Of a stretch of 64,000 bases of DNA, positions 10,561-20,199 are shown in pieces. Source of the DNA: Gnetum montanum (Eukaryota > Streptophyta > Gnetopsida > Gnetales > Gnetaceae); assembly GCA_015680685.1 (NCBI GenBank), contig MNCI01004154.1, forward strand, positions 42,080-106,079, given 5' to 3'. Each line of letters begins with the position of its first letter. Positions within the stretch are counted from its first letter, which is position 1. Below the pieces are notes generated by a model. The model was not told where the DNA came from. It did not search any database and saw only the letters and a program-made list of their open reading frames with translations. Position numbers and translations under genes: made by a program.

Positions 10561-12029
10561 GAAAACTATCTTGACTAAAAACCTTGGTTTCTAGAGAAAC
10601 TGAGAATTCTAGCGAAATAGCTTTGATCCTAGATCCCAAGGACCTCCTTAAGAAATAGGATCCAAGGTGCCTTGGACGGTCCAGTAGATCACCTAGGGAC
10701 TTAAAGAAGGACAAAACGAGGTAACAAAAATGAGAATACAAAATGAAAATCTAACAATAAATGCATTAAGAATAAATCAAATTGATCTGAATTATACATA
10801 AATGGAACTCTAAACTTTATTTAAAAATAAAGGCAGAGTTAAAAAATGTATACAAAGTTGCACCTGAGAGGAGAGTAGGGGGGTTCACTTAGGCAAGGGT
10901 TTAGAATCTATTGAAACTACTACAATTAGCTTTTAATTTGGAGGCTCTACCACTCCCAATGCTTTGGAACCTTGGCTACTCTTACACCATATCTACAACA
11001 TTGTTGATGTAGGGGGATGAGATGTGTGAGGGGGTTTCGCTACCAAGAAGAGACACACTAGGGGTAAGACCCAAAAAGCTTAGCATTGGTACCTAAAATC
11101 ATAAAATCTCAAAGGGGAGTATCAATGGCTATGGAGGTTCCACGCTTAGGATTCAAGAATCTACACATATGAAAGATTGCAAGAGCTCTTGAATGCAAAA
11201 AATGCCTAAAAATGCAAGAGTGTGAAACCCTTTCATGGTCTTGGTGCTTGGATTTTATAAGGTTTTGGGCCACAAACTTGGCTATAATTTCTATATGATT
11301 GCTAAAAAATCTATGCTAAGTATAGGTGTGATGTGTGTTCAAATCTAGTGGGATTACTATGTATGGTAAGTGTTATACCCCCATGGCATCAAAGTCATTT
11401 TGTTTACTAAAAATAGTAAATAGAAACTTCACTCTCGCAGGCTATTTCCACCTATGCTGGGCTTTCCAATAGCAACTCTCAAGTGCAAGGTTAACACTGG
11501 AGTTAGTGCAATGTTGGAATCTTGGGCCATGCTGGAGTAATTCTCGAGGGATGAAGTGACAATGCTAGGGGTAAGGGTTTTACACCCCCCCCCCCTACTC
11601 CCTGGTAAGCAAGGGTGATGTCATATCCCCCAACATTGGGTGTAGGTGAGTTATACCCCTCAGCAAGTATCTCTAGTGTGGAAAATGTTATACCCCCATA
11701 AAATCCATCAAAAATCCAATTTTGGCATCCTAAAAGGAATTTCTAACCACCCCCTGAAGCCCAAATATAAGCATTATATAACTTTTTTCACTTGAGGAAT
11801 AAGGCTTTGACCACTTATGAGGCATTTTTCAGCCTCAAAAGTATGAAGTATGTGAGATTACACCTCCTAGGTTGCAATCTTCACATTAATAATAAAGTTT
11901 AGCCTCACGCTTCATAGGGTGAGGGTTACATGGCCAAAAAAGATTATAACATGCATTTTTGGTGGTGTTTCAAATAGCAGTGAATACACTTAGGCTACTT
12001 CATCATAAAGATTAGATGTGGCCTTAAAA
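10561..12029 (-). repeat. Probable 5' LTR of gypsy remnant 1, with TATA box
   Basis: This lies directly upstream of the primer site. The minus strand has TATAAAA at 11253-11259, followed by about 690 bases to the primer site, a plausible R-U5. Upstream are repeated TATACCCCC-type words near 11370, 11640 and 11690 and a C-run at 11586. I found no second copy in the window, so LTR identity rests on position alone. The far end is cut where the truncated LTR of gypsy element 2 begins. Confidence 0.45.
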
Positions 12030-13553
12030 CCTTTTTTTTTCTTAAATTCTACTATTGAAGTCTTTTTATAGTGACCTTGGGTAGTTATAATAATCATGAA
12101 AAATTAAGGGTATTATAAATATCTAAGGATATTAACATATAACTACCATAGAAGTTATAAGTTCCATAGGAAGTTATAAGAAATTTAAGCTATGATGACC
12201 AAGTGTTTCCTTGGTAATAAATATCATGTAGATCACCATAGCAAATTACAAAAAAACTGAGAAATGTATGCCAAAGTTGGCAAGTATCCCATAAGAGACT
12301 ATAAATATCTTGTAGAATTAAACATAATTTCCTATGAAAAGTAAAATTAGATTTATAAAATATTCATAAATATTTTTCTCCTAATCCATAAACCTTTTTC
12401 ATCTTTTAAACCAACGTAATATATATATTTCTTAGAAATAATGTTGTTAAGGCTTTGTAGCTTTGTTATTGCTTTGTCGACACATTTACACAAAATATGT
12501 AAACAAAACAATTGTATGTTTATCTCATGGCCTGATATCATGTTGTCCTCTTCCTGCATTTGGGGTAAAACCTGCCATCTATGATGTCATGCTGCAACCT
12601 CAATGTTGTCTCCTCCAAGCTAGAATAGAAGCTTTTCTATCCTTCTCTAGTGAAGCTTGCAACTGCACCACCATTGCCTTTGTTTCCATGCTGCCATCAT
12701 AACTACCATTAGTAATGGCTCCACCTAAGCCATAGGCATCATTTTGGGTCATGGCTTGAACTAGCCAAGAGAGGTCATGTGTTTCCTCATTATTGTAATT
12801 TGGTTTAATGGATTCTTCAGTTCCATCTTTGTTGTAGGGTTTCTTCATTGATAAATTTATGTGCCTTGTGCCTAAGTTTGGGCTTAAAATTTTACTGAAT
12901 TTCATATAAACATTGTTCATTTCTTCTACTTCTAATGGGTGCATTAAATAAGAAATATTTCTTAGGATGTTAAAATGCATTTTTGGTGTTGATAATCTAA
13001 ATTTTTATTGTTCACTTTCAAATCCTAGATGATGCTCCACTAGTTTTTAAAATATTTATGAATTTGTGAAGCTTTGTTAACCTTTGCACTTCCATGCCAT
13101 TAAATTTTCATGGCTCTTGTGGTGGATAGCAAATAGTTAGATTTTTTTTTTGCAGATAATGGTATTTTATCAAATTTAGCATTCATTTTTTTACAACTAT
13201 GTGAAATCTCTCTTATTGCTCTATAGCTAGCATGTTCAAGAATATCCTTAAATAAGGTTGAATAATTACAGTTGCCTTTGCTATGTTTCATTTGAATGAA
13301 CAACTATAATACTTTTGTTTTTCTCCTTTCAAAAATTTTAATTAATGACAATTGAAACCAAGATTAATGGTTGTAAAAAATAGACATCCTACTTGTTCAT
13401 AAACACACTTCCATTTTACAGAGAAAGTAACTAAACTTTTCTCTCTTATCCACTTGCATGCTATCTTGAATTCACTAATAACATTTGGATTTCATAAAAC
13501 CCAAACATTAATTTAAGAATTTTTCTCCATAGGATGGCTTAAATGTATCAACA
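12030..13553 (-). repeat. 3' LTR of gypsy element 2 (truncated)
   Basis: This aligns by eye with 21300-22811 over its whole length. It starts on the minus strand with TGTTGATAC at 13553, just after a short purine run near 13561-13570 (AAGGGAGG) that can serve as the polypurine tract. The part equivalent to 20200-21000 in the other LTR (R-U5) is missing, so the LTR is truncated where it meets the neighbouring gypsy remnant. Confidence 0.75.
12600..12980 (-). CDS. ORF inside the LTR of gypsy element 2 (3' copy), 126 codons, unknown
   Basis: An open frame on the element's own strand, within U3. It reads KILSPNLGTRHINLSMKKPY and then AITNGSYDGS, with an acidic Asn/Glu-rich middle. The matching stretch of the 5' LTR (21924-22181) keeps the same frame for 85 codons with mostly conservative changes. 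Both LTRs are identical when an element inserts, so survival in both copies does not by itself prove selection. It may be a captured gene piece or chance coding. No domain is recognised. Confidence 0.3.
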   Translation of the reverse strand: MHFNILRNISYLMHPLEVEEMNNVYMKFSKILSPNLGTRHINLSMKKPYNKDGTEESIKPNYNNEETHDLSWLVQAMTQNDAYGLGGAITNGSYDGSMETKAMVVQLQASLEKDRKASILAWRRQH

Positions 13554-14589
13554 TTTCATACCTCCCTTGTTAAACATAAACTTCATTGAGAAAAATTTTT
13601 TTCACATGGAAAAATGAAAATCTTTTTTTAAGGAAAACTTTCAACAAACTTAAGGTTTGATGAAATAAAAACCTCATTCCTAATAAAACTTAAGAAATTT
13701 TATAAACAAAGCTTCAAATAAACTAATCTATAGGTGGAAAGAGAATAGTTAAAGTAACTCTCTTAGGGATTCTCATATCATGAACCCTTTCATATATAAT
13801 CTTAGTTGTGATGAATGCCTTTCTTTCTTCTTCTTGCCTACTGGAAGTCTCAACATGATCTTCACCTTTTTCTTTCATAACTGTCTTTTCTTATTTTATA
13901 TTCAACTCTTTAACTATGGATTTTTTAGGTTCTCTCCAACTAGTTTCTTCTGTGTCTTGAGATACAAAAGCCTCTCCCCAAGAATCATCTTTATGGATCT
14001 CTCCTTGGTACTCAGCTTCAATGGTACATTCATGAAAGTTTCCCCTAACATTTGATTGTATAGAAACTCCACCAATGAGAAATATAAACCCATTCAAAAG
14101 CCAAAGCAATAAATGGTTTCACTAGATGCTTCACGAGCAATTTCCTTACAATCGGCTCTTAGTACATGCTCTAGACAACATGCCGTAATTTATGGGATAA
14201 AAGGCTTCCTTATTGCCCTATCTTCAAAAACCAATTTTATACCTCACACTTAAAACAATTTCCTTTATTTTTCACTTAAAACTGGAATTGAAAAATGATG
14301 CATTTCCAAGCAATTCACATCTCCTTATATAGTGAAAGATAAGTTTGAAATTCCCATCAATTCTACTAACCAACCTTGCCACTTGGCCAAAATTTATTTA
14401 ATTACCATCATCATATGGTTAGCTAATTTAAATTTCACTATTTGGTTGTTGAAATTAATNTAGTTACCTACATATATATATTACTATATTATATACATAT
14501 ATTAATTTATATATATAGATTTAATTTGTGGGTATTTTTCCAAAATAATGTTATATATAAAAAAAATTATATGAAAACTACAACTCTAT
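13554..14589 (-). pseudogene. C-terminal tail of the gypsy element 2 polyprotein and 3' non-coding region
   Basis: After the integrase there is an AT-rich stretch (14400-14580) with TATATA runs and one unknown base (N at 14460). An open minus-strand piece follows at 13891-14109 (GGVSIQSNVRGNFHECTIEA and an acidic stretch after it). No motif is recognised. It may be the integrase tail after a frameshift or a separate small ORF. Confidence 0.35.
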
Positions 14590-15780
14590 CCCATCTAGTG
14601 TTGATAATTTATCAATGTTCTTTGATAATTGTTTCTTGATTTGAAATGGACCAGTCCATATTACTAAAAATTTATTTGGCTTCTTCATATTCCATAATAA
14701 TACAAGATCATTGACTTTAAAATTTCTTTTTAGAGGCCTTTTGTCAAACCACCTTTTGACTTGAGAAGCACTTCTTAATAAATTATCTTTACCTTTATAC
14801 ATTTCAGCTTCTCTTTTGATGAGCAAGGTCATGAAACTTCTATCTTTATTAGTTTTTAACTAGACTTTTGCACAAAATCTAAGGCTAAACTTATAATCTT
14901 GTTAGTAATTTTAGCGGGTAAACCATAAACCAAGTTATAAGCTAATGTTCCAATAGCCTTCTTAAATCTAATACAATCATTCCATAATGTAGATTGTAAA
15001 TAATCAATCTAATTATCTGGATTTCCATCCATCAACTTTTTGATGTAGGAAATAAGCTTTTCATTTATAGATTCAGCTAAGCCATTTCCTTCAGGATAAT
15101 AATTTGAAGAAGAAAATAGAAAGATGGATTTTTCCAATGTCCATGTTATAAATTCTTCAGATTGAAAAGATGGTCCATTGTTGGATACCAATACTTTAGG
15201 TAGACCAAAATAACTTAAAATCTGATCTACCAAGAATTTAATCACATCTAATGCTGAACTTTTTCTTAGAGTTTTTTCTTAAGATCATTTGGTAAAGTAA
15301 TTAATAGTTGTAAGAATAAACTTATGTCTTGCTCTTGAAGGAGTAATTGTACCAATGAAATTTAAATCCCATTGTTGAAATGGTCTATCTATAATTACTA
15401 GGTTCAAGGGAGCTTTAGCCTTTTTAATTCTTAGTCCATGAACTTGACATTTGTAACATCTTTGAATTTTCAAAGTAATATCTTGATAAATACTAGGCTA
15501 ATAAAAATCATAATGAAGTATATGTTGCATGGTGGACATAGGGGATTCATAGAATAAATTAGAAAGGTCATGGAATTATTCTAAGATAGGAGAAATTTGA
15601 TCATTGTGAACACATTTCAACAAAACCGCTCTAAAATCCTTTCTATATAAAACTCCATCTTTAATCACAAATTTATTTGCCTTTTTGGAGAAAGCTCTCT
15701 TCTAACTTGTAATTAAATTATTCGGAATCTTTTGTGTAATGAGAAATTCTAGAATCTCATCGTACTAATTTCCTTCATGA
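14590..15780 (-). pseudogene. Integrase of gypsy element 2
   Basis: The C pair of the HHCC zinc finger is visible (RCYKCQVHGLRIKKAKAP). The core follows with WDLNFIGTITPS (first Asp), then KVLVSNNGPSFQSEEF, where the second catalytic Asp of the usual DNG is now Asn, then YYPEGNGLAESINEKL, with the catalytic Glu kept. The C-terminal part reads FKVNDLVLLWNMKKPNKF and TGPFQIKKQL, as in plant gypsy integrases. Several stops are present. It would have joined element cDNA to the genome. Confidence 0.8.
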
Positions 15781-15839
15781 GTCCTTAATACAGATATTTC
15801 CTTTTCTTTAGCCATTAACTTGGCTAATCCCATTTCATT

Positions 15840-16300
15840 AATAGTTTTGCATATTTTCAATGAAAACCTAAAACCTTAAAGATTTATGAGCCACTTTCCT
15901 CTTTTTAATCCAATTTCATTCTGAGCTAAGAATTGTTTGACCATAGGCTCAATTAGCATAATATGAACTAATGAGCTTTCCAAGTAATATTTGAAATGTT
16001 GAAGTGCTTTAATAACCGCGAATGCTTGTTTCTCTAAATTTAAATAATTTACCTTTGAACCTTTCAATTAATACCCAAAGATTCTAATTAGTTCATCTTG
16101 ACTCTCATCATTTTGAGTTAAAATGATAACTAAATCATTTGAAGTAAAAGCATATAGCCAAAAGTCTTTCTTTATTTTTGGTTTTATCAAGTAGAAGCTT
16201 CTTGAATATTTTTTTAAATTTCTGCTAAGGCTCTCTCTAATTCTAATGTTTTCTCTACTTGGACATATTTCATTAGCATATGCATCCAAGGTTTAGTAAT
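15840..16300 (-). pseudogene. Gypsy-type RNase H of element 2
   Basis: This follows the RT on the same strand. It reads FWLYAFTSNDLVIILTQNDE, then VNYLNLEKQAFAVIKALQHF with the catalytic Glu in the expected place, and ends in MVKQFLAQNEIGLKRGKWLI. This is the usual order of the gypsy RNase H that removes RNA from the RNA-DNA hybrid. At least one stop and one join between frames are needed. Confidence 0.75.
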
Positions 16301-17160
16301 TTCAAGAAATCCAGGGATAAATTTCTTAATGAAATTCAAAGAATGATCTAAGAGACTTTTTACTTGTAGGATTCTCTATATTCTATACTACTTGAATTTA
16401 GGAGTTATCTATAGCAATCTATTCTTGACAAATTACATGGCCTAGTAAACTTCTAGACTTAACCCCAAAGTTACATTTCTTAGGATTTAATGAAATACCA
16501 TACTCATGACATCTGTTAAAATAGTATTGAAGATTACTAATATGACATTTCTTTCTTTTGGAAAATATAGTGATATCATCTAAATAAACAACAATAAATT
16601 TTCCTATTAAGCCTTTAAAGGCTAAATCCATTTCTCTTTGAAAAGTAGCCCCAGCATTTGATAATATAAATGGCATTCTTTGGTAAGTGAAAGTTCCTCA
16701 CTTAGTAATAAATGTTTTTTTATATTTGTCACCTTTATCTACCATGATTTGAATATAGCCTATAAAATCATCCAGGAAAGAATACACCTGATAATCTAAT
16801 ACTTTAATCAACATCTCATCAATTCTAGGAAGTGGTTATTTATCCTTTTTAGAGGCTTCATTCAAATTTCTAAAATCTACACAAAGCCTCATATCACCAT
16901 TCTTCTTTCTTACTAGAACAAGATTAGCAAGTCATGTCGAATATTGGATGGGATATATGATTCGAGCTTGTAATAACTTTTTGATCTTGACTTCCATAAC
17001 TAACTCGAATGATGGATTAAATTTCCTTTGTTTTTGCTTAATTTTCTTACAATAATTTTCTAAAGGAATTTTATGTGTCATCACATTTATTCTAAAATTT
17101 TTAAGATCATCATAAGACTAAAAAATTTTTTCCAAATTATTTTTCAAGAGTAATAGTAAA
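16300..17160 (-). pseudogene. Reverse transcriptase of gypsy element 2
   Basis: The minus strand reads NLVLVRKKNGDMRLCVDFRN (motif with the Asp of the fingers/palm), KTFITKxGTFTYQRMPFILS, then AGATFQREMDLAFKGLIGKF. VVYLDDITIFSK at 16555-16591 carries the catalytic YxDD pair intact. GISLNPKKCNFG and LLGHVI follow. These match the plant gypsy RT palm and thumb, and the order is complete. Stops at several Gln positions show it is dead. Confidence 0.85.
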
Positions 17161-17524
17161 TTTTTCTTAAAGACTAAGTTCTTTTCCTTTGTGACATTTA
17201 AGATCTTTAACATCTTAGTAGATCTAAAATTCACTACTTCATAACCTTGATCATCTAGATTTTGTACATCTTTATTGGTGAGCAAGTTTTTGCCAAACTA
17301 ATGTTCATAATCAATCACTTTTTTAGAAATGAAATTTCTCTTCAACTTGGATGTTGTTTTTGTTATGATTTGACTTTCAAATTGATGTTTATTTTTCATA
17401 AACATGAGTACTTGATCACCATCTTCAAATACTTGTAAATGTCTTATGTTATCTAGTACTTATGGTTGATGTTCATTCTCAATCATTACACCCTTGTAAT
17501 TTTCTATATTTTTAACATCTAATG

Positions 17525-17910
17525 TTGAAGCTACTTTTGCCAGGTCATCCACTATGTAATTATCCTATCTACCTATATGTTCTATTTTGTAGTGATGAAA
17601 TTGATCCAACATTTTGCAAATGAGTTGTTTATAATGTCATAAGAATGAAATTTTTACCACACAATTACCTTTAATCTGTTCACAAACTAATCTTGAGTCT
17701 CCCTTAATGATGATTTCCTTGATTCCTTTATCTAATGTTGTTTTAATTTTAATACACAAAGCTTCATATTCAACCTTCTTATTAATACAAGGGAAAGATA
17801 GATGAATTACTTTGAGTATTTTTGGAGAGTCATATTTTACTAAAAATATTCCAACTCTTGCATCTTTAGAGTTACAAGAACCATCAAAGTATAGCTCCCA
17901 TTTGCTGCTC
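17525..17910 (-). pseudogene. Second RNase H (archaeal-like type) of element 2, upstream of RT
   Basis: It reads KWELYFDGSCNSKDARVGIF, then KVEYEALCIKIKTTLDKGIK, IIIKGDSRLVCEQIKG, and finally NYIVDDLAKVAS. The four acidic residues of the RNase HI active site (DG, EYEAL, GDS, VDDLA) are all present. The shape, with FDGS and EYEAL, is that of the additional RNase H found in Tat-related plant gypsy elements and not the gypsy RNase H, which is also present downstream of the RT. Its position between protease and RT is worth noting. One or two stops interrupt it. Confidence 0.75.
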
Positions 17911-18059
17911 TTATTTTAAGATTCTTCTTTCTTCAAGTTATTAACTTCTTGAAGTGTGCAAATTTTGGTTTCAAAAGCTCTTGTTGTAATAACTTTGTTC
18001 CTTCCATTTGACGTAATATTTTCACTCATGAAAGGTTCACTATAAACATATATTTGATT

Positions 18060-18450
18060 TGGCTCTTCTTTTCAAGGTAACCACATATGCAAGCAATCTG
18101 TTGATATGTAACCTGAGAAATTCTTACTCCAATTTCTACTCAACAACAAACTATGTGAATCTGGTATGTATGCCACTTGAATAGTTACTCTGCTTTTGAT
18201 ATCGGTTTACAAGTGATTTCCAATAAAACATTAGGTAACTAACCTACAGTCTTTACTTTGCCCTTGTCCACTTGAAAAATCTTTTTATTTGATTTTTCTA
18301 GAATCATATCAAGTTTTTTGCATATAGACAATGACATAATAGTGGATGCAGCTCTAGACTTGACTAAGTAATTTTGTAGATACTTGTCTTTCAACTTCAT
18401 TTTCAAAAGAAAAGCATGAGCTTCTTTATCAGGAGTACACTCATAACTAG
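18060..18450 (-). pseudogene. Protease region of gypsy element 2
   Basis: The active-site stretch reads YLVKSRAASTIMSLSICKKL, matching the VDSGAxxxIM pattern but with the catalytic DSG now KSR, so it could not cleave. Downstream in another frame are VAYIPDSHSLLLSRNW and GYISTDCLHMWL, which fit the remembered end of this family's protease (LLLSRDW, GYFSTDW). At least one frameshift separates the halves. Confidence 0.6.
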
Positions 18451-18799
18451 TATTTGTTGTTTTATCAATGTTGGATACATAGCTTAACTCTAACTCCCAA
18501 ACTCTCTTTTTACCTTTAATGGATTCTAAAGCCTTTCTCTACTAATATCCTATTTGTAACAATTGATATATACTAATATTTTCTCTAACGTATTTAAGAT
18601 CTTCAATCAAATCATATTCTCCATCTTCATAAAAACTTATTTTCTTCATCCATTTATTAAAAGGTTGATTTTGAGTACTATGTTCTACTTGATCTTCTTT
18701 ATTTTATTTTTCTCTCTTCTATTTGGTTCAAAAATCTTTCTCTTAGTAGATGGATTAGAAATAATGTTAGGAGCTTTGGAAGTAGTTAATCTTTCCATT

Positions 18800-20048
18800 T
18801 ATCATAGATTATATTCATTTTCCTCATTATTGTTACACCCTTTATCTAATGATGCACCCTCTTCAAAACTTGACAAAGAAGAAGTATCAATAGATCCATT
18901 ACTAGAAGATTTTCTTGTGTAATGAACACTAGATAGCTCATTATTTGATTCAATATCAAGGAAGTTGGACATAACAAGATCACTTTCACCCTCATCTTCT
19001 ACTAACTTAGTATCTTGATGCTTATATTTGCTATTTTTCTTTTCCTTCTTGATCTTAAATTTTTCCAAAGCTTTATCTAGTTTCACCACTTTGTTGAACA
19101 AGTCTCTCATTAATTGTCCTTTTTCAGATTCTTTGCTTTCTAATTCTTGCTTCATTTTAACATGAGATGGTCTCAGTAAAGCTTTAAGTTAAGCAAAATA
19201 TTGCATAGCAATCATCATTTTTTCTTCTTTATTTGAGTTATGATAATATCTTTATGATTCAAGTCTAGTTGTTTTTCTACTTGTATAGCTTCACTAAAGT
19301 AGTCATTCAGTGTCAACAAGTTTGGAGTCCTTAACCAAATTGAAATATTGGTATTCATAGCCTTAAGATAAGTATCTCTAAGCATTTTTTCTGATGGTCT
19401 ATATTATCTTTAAAAGAGTCCACAAATTTGTTGAAATTTAATGTTGAAATCTCTAATTGACTCTTTGACTCCTTGATTAGCTTGTATTAACCCACAAAAT
19501 AGTTGTTGTTGATCCAATTGATTATCAAATTGGGCCAAAAAAAGACTCTTCATATCATCCCAACTTGTGATACTATTTCTTAGCAGGTTTGAACACCAAA
19601 CCTGAGCCATATCCTTTAAATTTTCCACAAACAACCTACAAACTTAATCTTGATGTTGAACATTTGCATGAGCTAGAGCTAACTCAAATATGTGAATATA
19701 CTCTTCAACCAAGTAAGCTTTTCTAGGAATAAAAGGCTTAAGAAAATATTTATAAACTACCTTAGGAATATCATTGTAGTTTTGAAATCCTAATGGTGTA
19801 ACTCTTTACCAAGGATTCATTGGTTGTAGATTTGCCATCTTACTATAATTCCTGTTGATGTTTAAACTCTTATATCTCTTTGACTTTCTCTTATGGACTA
19901 GTAAACTAGATAGAAGAGGTGAACTTCTTATCCTTATAGTATTTACTCCACTACTTCTTCCAAACTCAAGAACCTTATTTTGCTCTTCTTCTAATGAGTA
20001 ATCAGTCTTATAATCAAGAAATTTTTTAGAACCTTTGATATCTTTCAA
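18800..20048 (-). pseudogene. Gag of gypsy element 2
   Basis: The candidate start is at 20048. The conserved core is at 19634-19410: FVENLKDMAQVWCSNLLRNS, SWDDMKSLFLAQFDNQ, and SIRDFNIKFQQICG, the plant Retrotrans_gag pattern that forms the particle shell. A Lys/Glu-rich, probably coiled segment follows at 18800-19155 and may be the spacer before the protease. I saw no zinc knuckle. Stops and a frame change lie between the blocks. Confidence 0.7.
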
Positions 20049-20169
20049 ACTTTCAGTCTACTCAATCATTAACTTGAAATAGTTCCTAATTTCTTATGCC
20101 CTTCTAACAACAAATAACTATTGATGTGCTAGGACTATCAAGCTTATAAACATAGAGGAAAGATTTTCA

Positions 20170-20187
20170 GCCCTCCTTCTAGTACAA
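20170..20187 (-). other. Primer-binding site of gypsy element 2
   Basis: The minus strand reads TTGTACTAGAAGGAGGGC, two changes away from the site of the neighbouring remnant. It lies 12 bases from the inferred LTR end at 20200 and just upstream of gag, as a primer site should. Confidence 0.65.
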
Positions 20188-20199
20188 AAGAACTATTAG

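Larger units (their letters stand above)
6380..12029 (-). mobile_element. Ty3/gypsy remnant 1 (gag, protease, primer site, probable 5' LTR)
   Basis: Read from right to left, this has an LTR-like region with a TATA box, a primer-binding-like site at 10543-10560, a leader, gag from the ATG at 9803, a linker, and an aspartic protease at about 6760-6400. No RT, RNase H or integrase follows, so the 3' half of the element is missing. The order gag then protease and the gag motif mark it as Ty3/gypsy. The primer site matches that of gypsy element 2 and of the small element at 60-63 kb, which suggests a related lineage. The right boundary is set only by where the LTR homology of the neighbouring element starts. 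Confidence 0.65.
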
